DNA of 64,000 bases from the NCBI GenBank assembly GCA_034401795.1, contig CM067369.1:91006579-91070578 (forward strand). The letters run 5' to 3'. A program made the position numbers and the translations under genes. This document shows positions 11,575 to 21,540 of this stretch, one piece after another. The notes beneath the pieces were generated by a model. The model made no database searches and was not told where the DNA came from. It saw only the letters and a list, made by a program, of their open reading frames with translations. The stretch's first letter is position 1. Each line of letters starts with the position of its first letter. Source of the DNA: Chaetoderma sp. LZ-2023a. Lineage: Eukaryota > Mollusca > Caudofoveata > Chaetodermatida > Chaetodermatidae.

Positions 11575-14367
11575 TTACCAAAGTGAAAAAAGGGGAAAAG
11601 CAGTGTGGTCACTAACTATCGTTTCCTCTAACGGAACACCATTGTAAGGGGCGGTCGAGGCGGCTATTCCTCTAACATCGTGTGCCCTTACGCCCTGCAC
11701 CTGGTGCCCAGTCGCCATCTCGTGAGTAGTCTGAATGCATTCGACCACCCACCGAGAGATAGTGTCCATGGATGCGGCGCCATAAGGCTTTTTATGGCAG
11801 ATCCACAGATGTCTATCGTTCGACCGTAACGAGTCAGTCCGTTTCTTGTACTTAGTCAAAGCACGGACCGGGCACCAGACACTGGCATCACGATCAAACC
11901 TGGTTAACTTCGGTATAATGATCGGTTTGCCGGGATATCTCAAAGATTGGTTCTTTGACATAAATTCTGCTCTTGGCAGAAGACGCAGACCTTCTCCAGA
12001 AACAATAAATCGGTTCCTCTCTGCCGAAAGCGCATGGATCTCACTGCGCCGTCTAGCTGAGGAAGCTGCCAATAGAAAGACCGCCTTTAGAGTCAAGTGC
12101 TTTAGACTAGCCGAACGCAACGGTTCGAAAGGGTGCTTGGCCAGTACATTAAGCACTAAAGATAGACTCCAGGCTGGAATGACTACCGGTTGTCTCGGGC
12201 GGAGATTGCTCATTCCCTTCAACATCACATTTAACTGGGCCACCTCTGGACTATCCCTGTTGGCTAGACAAGGGATAACTGATGCCAAAGCTGACTTGTA
12301 TCCAGCAATTGTGACGGGAGCTAGTCCTGTAAAGAACAGCTCACAGAGAAAGTCTGCTATTTGCTGAATAGTGGATTGAAAGGTATCAATACCCTTTTCT
12401 TCACACCAGTCTGCAAATCTGTTAACCTTGTTGTTATATGACTTGAAGGTTGACCTCCTTCTCGCAGCCGCGATGAAATCAGCAGCCTGTCGAGAAAAGC
12501 CTTCCGACGTGGAACGTTGTTTGAGAACATCCACGCAGTCAATTTGAACATTTCGGGACGCTCGTGTAGGAAGCGTCCCTTGGCCTGGGAGATTATGTTC
12601 GGAATCTCGGGCAACTGCACAGGATTTTCCACCAGCAGATCTAGAAGATCCGTGAACCACGCCCTGCTCGGCCAATACGGCGCTATGAGCAGGACCAGAC
12701 ACGGTTCCTCCCTGACCTTCACCAATACCTTCGGTAGAAGAATGGTGGGTGGATACGCGTAAGCGTGCATCCCTCTCCAGCTTATCGCCAGAGCGTCTGT
12801 ATCGACGGCATTTGGATCTGGAATCGGCGAGACATATGTCATGATTTGAGCATTTTCCTTTGTGGCGAACAAGTCCACGTTGGGTTTGCCCCAATGCTCG
12901 AAGATCCGTCGTAGAACTGGAGGGTTGAGGGACCATTCTGTTGGCAGGACTCTCTGTCTGCGAGACAAAGCATCCGCCAGAATGTTCAATCGGCCAGGAA
13001 TATGAGCTGCTTTCAAAACAACCGAGTAATTCCTGCACCATTGAATCAAGTGCCACACCCTGATGCACAGGGTGGGCGACCTGGTCCCTCCTTGGCGATT
13101 TATATATGATACCACTGTCGAATTGTCCGACCGTATCAATATCACCTTGCCCCTGATCATCGGAAGGAATTCTTCCAACGCCAGTTCCACTGCCATCATT
13201 TCCAACAGATTGATATGCAGCTGACTCTCCGGGAGAGTCCATGTGCCCGAGACCTGGTGTTCTCCCAGGCAGGCACCCCACCCTTCCAGCGATGCATCCG
13301 TGTAAACGGACAGCTGGTGGTGGGGTAGGTGCAGCGAAACCCCTATTAGGAGATTCTGACGCTGTTTCCACCATAGAAGATGCGATATTATCGGCTCCAA
13401 AACTGGCACCAGTTTTGACAGGGGTTCTGTTCTCTGTTTCCACAGAGACATCAGATACAACTGGATAGGTCTTCGCATTAGAGCAGCGTACGGGATAACC
13501 TGCTCCATGGAGACCATCATGCCCAGCATCTGAAGGAACCGCCTCGCCTGAATGTGGTTTCCCACTCGAAAACTCCCGAGGATGGCTAACAGAGACACCA
13601 CTCTGGGCTCTGACGGGTAAACCCTGCCCTCCTCGAGGTCGAATCGCATCCCCAAATAAACGAAATGTTGAGTGGGTGTCAACTCGGATTTCTCCTCGTT
13701 GACTATCCAGCCTAGATCTGAAAGTAACTTCAGAGTCAGAGCAGTATCCACGTTCAACCTGGCTGCCGAGTCTGCCTTGAGCAGCCAGTCGTCTATGTAG
13801 GTGTGTAGCGGCACGTTCTCTTTTCTGAGAAACGCTGTCACCGCAAGGACCACTCTTGTGAAAACCCTCGGAGCTGTCGACAGGCCAAACGGGAGAACTG
13901 TAAACTCCCATACTTGATTCTGAAACGCAAATCTCAGAAACCTGTGCCAACTCCGATTGATCGGAATGTGGAAATATGCATCTTTCAGATCGATCGATAC
14001 ACACCACATTCCTTTCCTCAATCCCGCCATTACCGACCTCGGTGTTTCCATCTGGAACCGAGGCGTATGGATAAACCAATTTAATGGCCTGAGATTGAGT
14101 ATGGGTCTCCATCCCCCCGTGCTCTTGGGGACAAGGAACATGTTTGAATAGAAGCCTGGAGTGTTCCGGTTTGCTGGTTTTATTGCTCCCTTCAGAAGCA
14201 AACCCGACACTTCCTTTTGAACGGCTTCTAACTTGTCTGGCTCCCTTGGTACGGGTGTCCAGACTGGTGCCAAAGACAGATTTTGTGGCGGAAAGTCCCA
14301 CCACTCCGGCATGTAACCCTGGGATAACCATCCCAGGACCAGACTGTCTGACGTCACACCTCGCCAA
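11575..14367 (-). CDS. DIRS tyrosine recombinase frame, catalytic Tyr lost
   Basis: Open frame of 930 codons. Only the C-terminal ~300 residues look like recombinase: an N-terminal SAM-like stretch (SFKSYNNKVNRFADWCEEKG), box A arginine in SSARRRSEIHAL (residues 772-774) and HDVRG (His896, Arg899). The first two thirds overlap the RT frame in another phase. The frame ends PLEETIVSDHTAFPLF, whereas the older copy continues PLEDIMAVAQWHCESS and reaches FTDYYMRDM. About 100 bp are deleted near 11623, removing the nucleophile. Integrase activity is therefore not expected. Start codon uncertain. Confidence 0.8.
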   Translation of the reverse strand: MARCDVRQSGPGMVIPGLHAGVVGLSATKSVFGTSLDTRTKGARQVRSRSKGSVGFASEGSNKTSKPEHSRLLFKHVPCPQEHGGMETHTQSQAIKLVYPYASVPDGNTEVGNGGIEERNVVCIDRSERCIFPHSDQSELAQVSEICVSESSMGVYSSPVWPVDSSEGFHKSGPCGDSVSQKRERAATHLHRRLAAQGRLGSQVERGYCSDSEVTFRSRLDSQRGEIRVDTHSTFRLFGDAIRPRGGQGLPVRAQSGVSVSHPREFSSGKPHSGEAVPSDAGHDGLHGAGYPVRCSNAKTYPVVSDVSVETENRTPVKTGASFGADNIASSMVETASESPNRGFAAPTPPPAVRLHGCIAGRVGCLPGRTPGLGHMDSPGESAAYQSVGNDGSGTGVGRIPSDDQGQGDIDTVGQFDSGIIYKSPRRDQVAHPVHQGVALDSMVQELLGCFESSSYSWPIEHSGGCFVSQTESPANRMVPQPSSSTTDLRALGQTQRGLVRHKGKCSNHDICLADSRSKCRRYRRSGDKLERDARLRVSTHHSSTEGIGEGQGGTVSGPAHSAVLAEQGVVHGSSRSAGGKSCAVARDSEHNLPGQGTLPTRASRNVQIDCVDVLKQRSTSEGFSRQAADFIAAARRRSTFKSYNNKVNRFADWCEEKGIDTFQSTIQQIADFLCELFFTGLAPVTIAGYKSALASVIPCLANRDSPEVAQLNVMLKGMSNLRPRQPVVIPAWSLSLVLNVLAKHPFEPLRSASLKHLTLKAVFLLAASSARRRSEIHALSAERNRFIVSGEGLRLLPRAEFMSKNQSLRYPGKPIIIPKLTRFDRDASVWCPVRALTKYKKRTDSLRSNDRHLWICHKKPYGAASMDTISRWVVECIQTTHEMATGHQVQGVRAHDVRGIAASTAPYNGVPLEETIVSDHTAFPLFSLW

Positions 14368-14519
14368 GCCTCGACGAAACGCATGAGCCTTCCACCCACC
14401 ATAGACGCCTCGACGTCTAACGGGGTTGTCCGGCTCGCAGTCCGCCCCCCCCCCCCCCCTTTCTTAACGAGAGAGAGTGAGAACCATTTCGTTCTAGGCA
14501 CGACGGGTATAACTGGCAC
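12357..14519 (-). CDS. DIRS reverse transcriptase-RNase H
   Basis: A 720-residue frame copying element RNA to DNA and degrading the RNA strand. RT motif A is SIDLKDAYFHIP (Asp177, Asp180), motif B region LPFGLSTAPRVFT, and the active site YIDDW is at 241-245. RNase H follows with Asp408 (YTDASLEG), Glu440 (LLEMMAVELAL), Asp465 (RSDNSTVV) and Asp516 (ADALSR), so all four acidic residues are present. A C-terminal domain of unknown role follows. The N-terminus contains a Gly run coded by a 15-base C tract (14445-14459 plus strand), so the true start and frame entry could vary by slippage. Intact at sequence level. Confidence 0.9.
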   Translation of the reverse strand: MPVIPVVPRTKWFSLSLVKKGGGGGRTASRTTPLDVEASMVGGRLMRFVEAWRGVTSDSLVLGWLSQGYMPEWWDFPPQNLSLAPVWTPVPREPDKLEAVQKEVSGLLLKGAIKPANRNTPGFYSNMFLVPKSTGGWRPILNLRPLNWFIHTPRFQMETPRSVMAGLRKGMWCVSIDLKDAYFHIPINRSWHRFLRFAFQNQVWEFTVLPFGLSTAPRVFTRVVLAVTAFLRKENVPLHTYIDDWLLKADSAARLNVDTALTLKLLSDLGWIVNEEKSELTPTQHFVYLGMRFDLEEGRVYPSEPRVVSLLAILGSFRVGNHIQARRFLQMLGMMVSMEQVIPYAALMRRPIQLYLMSLWKQRTEPLSKLVPVLEPIISHLLWWKQRQNLLIGVSLHLPHHQLSVYTDASLEGWGACLGEHQVSGTWTLPESQLHINLLEMMAVELALEEFLPMIRGKVILIRSDNSTVVSYINRQGGTRSPTLCIRVWHLIQWCRNYSVVLKAAHIPGRLNILADALSRRQRVLPTEWSLNPPVLRRIFEHWGKPNVDLFATKENAQIMTYVSPIPDPNAVDTDALAISWRGMHAYAYPPTILLPKVLVKVREEPCLVLLIAPYWPSRAWFTDLLDLLVENPVQLPEIPNIISQAKGRFLHERPEMFKLTAWMFSNNVPRRKAFLDRLLISSRLREGGQPSSHITTRLTDLQTGVKKRVLIPFNPLFSK

Positions 14520-14576
14520 CGCTGTTCCTGTCGCACAGGTGCGGTCCAGGCGGATATGAAGGGAGCTTGCGTACCC

Positions 14577-16658
14577 TCAGGTACGCTTCGGCCCCTTCTG
14601 TCCGCCCTTTGAGGCCTTACCCTTACCCTTCCCCTTGCCCTTACCACCTCTAGGGCGGTCCGGAGCAACATTGGGGAGGGTAGGTGCCTCTACAGCCTTC
14701 CTGGGTTTCGTCGCCGGCGGCGGCTCCGAAAACCCAGCCGAAACAGACGTCGCAACAGGCCTGGCTTTCGCCTTGCCCTTATGCTTTTTCTGTTTCTTTG
14801 AAGGCTGTACTGTTAGCGGCTTACCCACAGCCCCTAGTGCGTGCGCTTGCCGCACTAGCTCTAGCTGTAGATTTACCGCTAACCGATTCTGCGCAATACT
14901 GGCGGTGTCCTCTAAGATGGCCCGCGCTTGGCCACCAAAGATGCTAGGCCCTGTCAGGGGCGTCCCAAGAAGACGCCCCTTGACTGCCGTAGCCGGACGC
15001 ATATGGTCAATGACCATTTGCCTCCTGGACTTCGTCACACGCGCTTGCACCCTTGCCAATGCGTCCATTGACAGCACCAAGCCGTCATTAACGCACGATA
15101 GCGCCACAGGTGGCACAGGGTGGCCTGCCCCCGCTTCAGCCCACACCGATTGAAGTAGACGATAGGAGTGATTGACAGCGCTCATGGCTGCCCTCACACC
15201 CTCATCGCATAGGGCCAGGACTTCTTCCTGGTGTACCTGGGCCTTATCCACTAGTGCCGGACCGGGACCACCTGAACCGGCACTCTGGACGCCCAGTACC
15301 CATCGGTCATCCTCCGTGACCGACGGGACTACACCATACCTGTCGTATTCACCCCGCGGAATACGGCACCTTGCCCGCACCTCCCTGGAGGCCGCAGGGA
15401 GCTGACCCTTGGTCATTAGTTGTTTACTATAAATAGCATCCAACAAATCAATGAACCGTGGATGCAGTCCCACTGACTGGATCCGGGCCGCGGGCAAAAT
15501 CCCCGTCCTAATCGACGCAACCGACGGACGGGGCGCATCTTCATCGGCCGTGGCCGAAACCACAGACGGGTCAACTCTGGCTAGCCACGCCAGAGCATCA
15601 GACCAGTCTAACTCCGAAGAAGATACCCCCGCAAACACGTCACCCGTTGACATGCTTACGGGTCTGCCAGCCATGGCCTCCCGGCCAGGAGCCACGGCTG
15701 ACACGCCAGGCACTCCGCTACCACATGGTTCCGCCGCCACCCCATGAAACACTCCGGTCCATGGGGTAGGTCCGCACGGAAAACCGTACGGACCCGTAAC
15801 CGTCGCGGAACCATAGCCGGCCACGGGCGCCAACGGCACCCCATGTCCGGCTGCCGGACCAGGCGAGATAGGTGAGTACCACGCCTGGCCCGGCACACCG
15901 GTTCCCCTGATGGCTGGTGACAAACCAAGCCGCGCGGAACCGGTGCACGGTAACGGATTGGCCTCAGCCGCAGGCGGAGCCGCTGACCTGGCTTGCGCCA
16001 AACCAGACAAATGGAGGCCGGTTCCGTCCAAGACGGAATCAACCTCCATATTCTCCACCTGCGGCTTCACGGGCCGCAGCAACCTCTCCTCCTCGGCCTC
16101 CTCGTCTTCAGACTCCGAAGAGCCGTCACTAGACGAGTCAACCGTGGAGCCGTCCTGGTGGACGGCTCCCACACCTGACGGACCGGCCACCGCTACTGGA
16201 CCACCCGGAGGTGGCCGCAGAGAGACAGAACCCGTCTGGCCGAAGCCAGACGGGACCGCCAGGGGGCCGTACGAGACGGCCCCCTCGGTAATCAGTCCAG
16301 AATCCTGTCCGAGGACAGGATCCGTACCAGGCATGGGGAGAAACTGACCCCCGACCTTTGGTAGCAGGGACGACACCAGCGTGGGCAGAACGCTATGCAG
16401 AAAACCCTGCATAGCCGGACCAAACCATGCCGGCGGTGCCATCTCCGCCACCTCCAGCTGGGGGCGTGGAGCACCCCCACCGGCCGAACCGGGCGCTCCA
16501 CGATTTCCTCTCGGACCGCCTGACCCCGCGTCAGACCCAGCCAAGTCCTTCTGGGCAAGGAACTTAACCATCGTTTCGACGGACCACACTGCACAAACAT
16601 TACACCTATGATCTATATTACACAGAGCACACCTAAAACAGACATGGTCCTTGAACAT
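14577..16658 (-). CDS. DIRS gag-like structural protein
   Basis: A 693-residue frame, first gene of the young DIRS. The N-terminus has a Cys/His cluster (C7, C10, C13, H17, C19, C22) that could bind zinc. An acidic Ser-rich stretch (SSDGSSESEDEEAEEE) comes near residues 180-195. A Gly/Pro/Ala-rich middle, a conserved helical region (VLSMDALARVQARVTKSRRQ) and a basic tail (KKQKKHKGKAKAR, then GKGKGKGKASKGGQKG) suited to nucleic-acid binding follow. The function is inferred from position and from homology to the older copy. It is GC-rich, so several antisense frames are open over it by chance. Confidence 0.85.
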   Translation of the reverse strand: MFKDHVCFRCALCNIDHRCNVCAVWSVETMVKFLAQKDLAGSDAGSGGPRGNRGAPGSAGGGAPRPQLEVAEMAPPAWFGPAMQGFLHSVLPTLVSSLLPKVGGQFLPMPGTDPVLGQDSGLITEGAVSYGPLAVPSGFGQTGSVSLRPPPGGPVAVAGPSGVGAVHQDGSTVDSSSDGSSESEDEEAEEERLLRPVKPQVENMEVDSVLDGTGLHLSGLAQARSAAPPAAEANPLPCTGSARLGLSPAIRGTGVPGQAWYSPISPGPAAGHGVPLAPVAGYGSATVTGPYGFPCGPTPWTGVFHGVAAEPCGSGVPGVSAVAPGREAMAGRPVSMSTGDVFAGVSSSELDWSDALAWLARVDPSVVSATADEDAPRPSVASIRTGILPAARIQSVGLHPRFIDLLDAIYSKQLMTKGQLPAASREVRARCRIPRGEYDRYGVVPSVTEDDRWVLGVQSAGSGGPGPALVDKAQVHQEEVLALCDEGVRAAMSAVNHSYRLLQSVWAEAGAGHPVPPVALSCVNDGLVLSMDALARVQARVTKSRRQMVIDHMRPATAVKGRLLGTPLTGPSIFGGQARAILEDTASIAQNRLAVNLQLELVRQAHALGAVGKPLTVQPSKKQKKHKGKAKARPVATSVSAGFSEPPPATKPRKAVEAPTLPNVAPDRPRGGKGKGKGKGKASKGGQKGPKRT

Positions 16659-17620
16659 TACACGGACAAACTTATGGCAGTCGTCACATGATGGCGGGGC
16701 TGGCTTGGCCTATAAAATAAGCACAAACCTACAATAAACAAGCGGAACGAGACCCGGATGGAAGGCAGACAATTAATTTTCAAATATTTTGACTCATAAA
16801 TTAACCGTAACCTCCCCGCACCCCACCCCGCCACGTTACAACAACGATCGCATTGATTATGACGACAAGTACGCGGTGGGCACAACACACCCATAATAGA
16901 TCCTCCAGGATGTGTAACGGCTCCAGGAATCATATCGCATAGCATTCAGGGTATATTTATTAATCAATATAAATTATACTCCTAACGAAAGCAGCACGAT
17001 ATGTGAAGAAAACAACAAAATGTATAACAAACTGCTGTCTCACACGGTAAAACCGCAGACCACACATCTACTCAAGAATTTTGAAACCACCGATCATTGC
17101 AAACCGATCGTGATCGCACGTAAACTTGAACATTCTAAAGTTTCCGTTACCATTTTTAGTACGCAGCACCCAGAATAAGATGCGCGAATTAATGAAAAAA
17201 TTTTTCTTCACATAAACATCCGAGCGACCGACCGGGTGTGACGTCACCTGCTCGGATTCTACGGAGAACGACGTCAGCCGATATTCGTGTTAGAAATACT
17301 GTAGCAAACACCTATTTTCATATCTGCCGATCGCCTGTTGGGGTTTAAAGAAGGCGATCGTCTGGCATATATCATTGTTAGCACACGTCCCAGATTCTAT
17401 GGGGTCAGAAATTGGAACATGCGACACAGCGAAATTTAGAGACCTAAGTCTTTTAACTATGGATAATAAAGAACAATACAACCTGGTTGTCTTGGGCGGT
17501 ATTCTCCATAGTCCTTAGTTAATCCTTTCAGAACACACAAACTATCACTGATTAAAGACTTAGATTATTTAAAACACTAAAATCCTTAATGCAAAAAGCA
17601 TGTATTGCTCTTGTTGCTAT
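16659..17620 (-). other. 5' leader of young DIRS
   Basis: Non-coding DNA between gag and the right terminal repeat. It is conserved in the older copy at 19300-19900 and 21240-21540, which shows it belongs to the element. It carries GTGACGTCACC near 17238. Promoter position unknown. Confidence 0.6.
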
Positions 17621-17774
17621 GCAAACAAGAATGAGCTCTATGGTAAACGGGTACTCGGCAGTTGGGAGCCGGGTACCCGGTTCCCAGGAGTCGGTAAAGC
17701 TTTCTAAGTCTATAATCCTAGAGCCGCTGTCAAGGCCAGCTGTATATCAGAAGTAACAGAATGGTGAGTATTGA
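17621..17774. repeat. Right inverted terminal repeat of young DIRS
   Basis: Reverse complement of 10804-10957, matching by eye over about 145 bp. Since the coding strand is minus, this is the 5' end. The element ends 11 bp further right, at GAAGGAGAA (17777-17785). Confidence 0.9.
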
Positions 17775-17785
17775 TCGAAGGAGAA

Positions 17786-19300
17786 GCAAGAAAGTGTAAC
17801 AGGTGGCACAGGGTGATAGGAGTGATTGACAGCATTCATTGCTGCCCTCACTCCCTCATCACAAAGGGACAGGACTTCCTGATTGTGTGCTTGTGATTTG
17901 TCCACAAGCGTCTGAGCGGGACCACCCGCTCCAACACTCTGGACCCCAAGAACCCAACGGTCATGCTCAGTGACCGCCGGGACCACACCATATCGCTCAT
18001 ACTCCCATCTGGGGATATGGCACCTTGCCCGCACCTCCCTAGAGGCCGCAGGGAGCTGGCTCTTGGTCAATAGTTGCTTGCTATAAATAGCTTCGTGCAA
18101 TTCCTTGAACCGTGGATCCCGTCCAATGGACTGAATCCGAGCAACGGGCAAGACCCCCGTCCGAATCGACGCAACTGATGGACAGGGCATGCCTTCCTCG
18201 GTCGTGGCCGAAACCACGGATGGGTTCACCCTGGCTAGCCAAGCCAGAGCATCGGACCAGTCCGTCTCCGAAGAAGACACCCCTGTGAACACATCACCTG
18301 TTGATGAGTTCACGGGTCTACCAGCAGCGGCCTCCTGGCAAGGAGCCACTGCTGGAAAGCCAGCAACATCGGTACTGCACGGTTCCGCCGCCACCCCATG
18401 AAACAAGTTCAATGGAGTAGGCCTACGTGGAAAACCGGGCGGACCCATCCCATAGCAGCTATGGAACCGTGGCCATAGACGGGCGCCAACTGCAGCCCAC
18501 GTATGGCTCCTGAACCAGGCGAGTACCAAGCCTGGCCAGCAACACCTGTCACTGTGTCGGTTGGTGGCATACCAACCAGCACTGGACGGGTTCCCGGTAC
18601 CGGTATGGCCTCAACCACGGGTGGAGCGGCTGCCATGGCTTGCGCCAAGCCAGACAGATGGAGGGCGGTTCCGTCCAGGACGCAATCGACCTCCATGCTC
18701 TCCACCCATAGTATCTCAGGCCGCAACAACTCCTCTTCGGCCTCCTCATCCCCATACCCCGAAGAGTCATCACCGGATGAAGAAGCACTGGAGCCATCCT
18801 GGCGAACGGCTCCCATGCCCGACAGACCAGCTACCACTACTGGATCACCTGAAGGTGGCTACAGAGCAGTCCCCACCAGGCCGGAGTCCGATGGGACCGC
18901 CAGGGAGCCATAGATGGCCCCCCTCGGTAACCTGTCCAGAACCCTGTTCTTGTATACAGGATATGGAGATTTCCCTACAGTCTTCGGTATCAGAGATGAC
19001 ACCAGCATGGGCAGAACGCTATGCAAGAAGCCTTGCATAGCGGGCCCAAACCATGCCGGGGGTGCCATCTCAGAACCCTCCAACTGCAGTCGAGGAGCAC
19101 CCCCAAGGGTCGAAACGGACACTCCTCAATTTCTTTTCACACTGCCTGACCCTGCATCAGACCCAGCCAAGTCCTTCTGGGCAAGGAACTCGACCAAAAA
19201 CTTGACGGGCCACACTGAACAGACATTACACCTATTATCAACATTCCATGATGAACATCAAAAACATACATGGTCCTTAAACATGACCTTGATGAATTTG
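17786..19300 (-). pseudogene. Gag N-terminal part, older DIRS copy
   Basis: Homologous to residues 1 to about 520 of the young gag, in at least three frames (17747-18529, 18409-18837, 18859-19122) with a decayed N-terminus near 19137-19300. The last native residues are PVPPVTLSC. The next residues of gag (VNDSLVLSMD) lie at 10766 on the far side of the young DIRS. Confidence 0.85.
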
Positions 19301-19910
19301 TGACACTCTGAGCAAGATGGCGGGGTAGGCTTGGCCTGAAAACAAGCACAAACCTAAAATAAGCAAGCGGAACGAAACATGAATGGAATGCAGCCAAATA
19401 ACTTTCAAATATTTTGACAATAAATTAAGTTAACCCTCCGGCACCCCACACCCGCAACGTTACAACCAAGATCGCGTAAGCTGGCAACAAGAACGATAGC
19501 GGGTCAATAATACGCCCATAAATTGATCCTGAAGGATGCATAAACACGGAACCAGGAACCATATTGAATGCATTCACGGTATATTTAAGAATTAATTTCA
19601 AAATTATACTACTCAAACGAAGGCCAAAACGATACGTGAAGGAACAACAAAATGAATTATCATACTGCTGTAGAACATGGTAAAACCGCAGAACACACAT
19701 CTTAATCAAGAATTTGGAAATCATCTATCAATGCAAACAGATCGTGATTACACGCAAAACTTGACATAATTCTAGTTTCTTGCACAAAAAGCAGGCAGCA
19801 TCCAGAATAAGATGCACGAATTAATGAAACATTTCCTTCAACAAACTAATCAAAGAAATAAAAGGATGTGACATCACCCGCTAGGACCATACGGTTGAAC
19901 GACGTAAGCC

Positions 19911-21228
19911 GCCAACAACTTTCATTCCAATTGTTTTCAAAATATTTATCAGGTTCAGAGATATAACCTTTGGAATATGTCGTCTGCAAAAACTCAGTCA
20001 GATGGTTACTAGAGGTTTAAATACAATTTGAAGAAAATGGTCTCTAAAGGCAGGTAGGTGGTCTTTATAACAGGTTATTCCCCACCACCACACAGTCCAT
20101 TTAACACATGCACATCTGGCTGACTCACCGAGTTAGCAGCAGGGGTAGGTTGAGCTGGAGTTGATTTAGAAAATAATTTTGACTGAAAGGCTTAGGCAGC
20201 AATAACTTTCATTGCTGCCTAAGGCAGCAACAACTTTCAATCAAATACATTTCAAATATTTTAAGAGCATAGATGTCAGAGCACATAATACATATCTTAA
20301 ATATTTCTGCAGTATTGGAATTTAATATCTAGTTTGGCAATAAAATCTGACATGGTGATAAATCAATGGACTGTGGGAACAAACCATGCCCTATGAAAGT
20401 GAGACTGCAAATATTTAAGGAGTGATAACTCTGGCATTTCATGTCCTATCAGTTTCATTTTCACAACACAGATATTAGATGCCGTCATTAACATTGTGAC
20501 CAAGTTTGGTATCAATCCGTCAAGAAATAACAAAATGAGCCGCCATTGTTGGTGACGGACAAACAGATGGATGGACGGACATACAGAAGACGGATGGGGT
20601 TATCGCTAGGACAGCTGACTGACAAGTAAGCGGAGTTAAGAAAACCAATTTCGGCTTCAAAATCCATCAAATGAAAAAATTGAATATGGCAGCCAAACAC
20701 GCTAAAATTTGATTGGTCCACAGCGGCCATGTTTTTTACCTATTAACTTCCCATGAACAAACTTTAATGGCCCTTAGTCCATAATCATATCCCCAAAATA
20801 TAAGCACGATTCGTTCAGCGGTTTTGCAGAATAAGTTGTTTTCACGAAAACTAGGTCATCCAAGATGGCCGCCGAACCATTTGGCCAATCAAGTTCCTTC
20901 GAACAAACTTGGTTCAGCTCTTGCCATATATGATATTTCGTGAGTTTTGCATCCATCCACCAAGCGGTTTCGGAGAAGTTTTTAAAGCAATTTCCTAAAA
21001 TAGGCCAAAATCCAAGATGGCCACCGGCCAAATCGGGCGATCGGCTTTGTTTGAACAAACTTGGATCCGTATGCCCTAAGGATACTTCCTGCCAAATATA
21101 ATTGAAATCGGCCCAGTGGTTATTGAGAAGAAGTCGTTTAAAGGGAAAAGTTGACGGACGGACACCGGACAGATGGTCGCCATGGCATAAGCTCACTTGG
21201 CCATTCTGGCCAGGTGAGCTAAAAAACT
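19911..21228. mobile_element. Insertion in old DIRS leader, bivalve-type repeat
   Basis: Flanked by a 7 bp direct repeat GTAAGCC (19904-19910 and 21229-21235). The homologous leader of the young DIRS has a single GTCAGCC here. The right ~600 bp (20630-21228) end GGCCAGGTGAGCTAAAAA and match 22.7-23.3 kb in order and orientation. The left part holds a hairpin of TTGCTGCCTAAGGCAGCAA type near 20208 and a GGACGGAC-rich piece near 20560. Possibly composite. No coding frame of substance. Confidence 0.7.
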
Positions 21229-21540
21229 GTAAGCCAACGCCTAGTTTCATATTACTGCCCGATCACCGTTGGTATTTAAAAGAGGCGATCTTATCTGGCA
21301 TATTTCGTTGTAACCACACGTCCCAGTTTCGGGGTTCGAAAATGGGACATGCAAAACACACAAAATTTTAGAGACATAAGTCTCCATAGAGCTAGATAAA
21401 TAACAAGAAAGAATACGACCTGAGATTCAGAAGTGCCTTCCATATTTAAATCCAGTAATTCCAGTAAACGAAACAGCAAATAGGCACACAGAAAAACACA
21501 AAGAAAACTGAGATTTCTCCATGAAAAAAAGCAATGTATC

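Larger units (their letters stand above)
10767..17785 (-). mobile_element. Young DIRS-type retrotransposon, 7,019 bp
   Basis: A complete element by structure: inverted terminal repeats at both ends, an internal complementary region near the 3' end, and gag, RT-RNase H and recombinase frames in the order and strand typical of DIRS elements. The boundaries come from two independent signs. The flanks rejoin into an uninterrupted gag of the older copy (GTTAAC at 10761-10766, GCAAG at 17786), and the internal complementary region contains the two ends fused (GGAGAA then TGCAGG, read on the complement). There is no target-site duplication, as expected for recombinase-mediated insertion. Confidence 0.92.

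Noticed and set aside
12517-14386. Plus-strand frames opposite DIRS RT
   Set aside because: Antisense shadows; no start context or domain.
14635-16611. Several plus-strand frames of 70-170 codons opposite the DIRS gag
   Set aside because: GC-rich antisense shadows of a real gene, without domains of their own.
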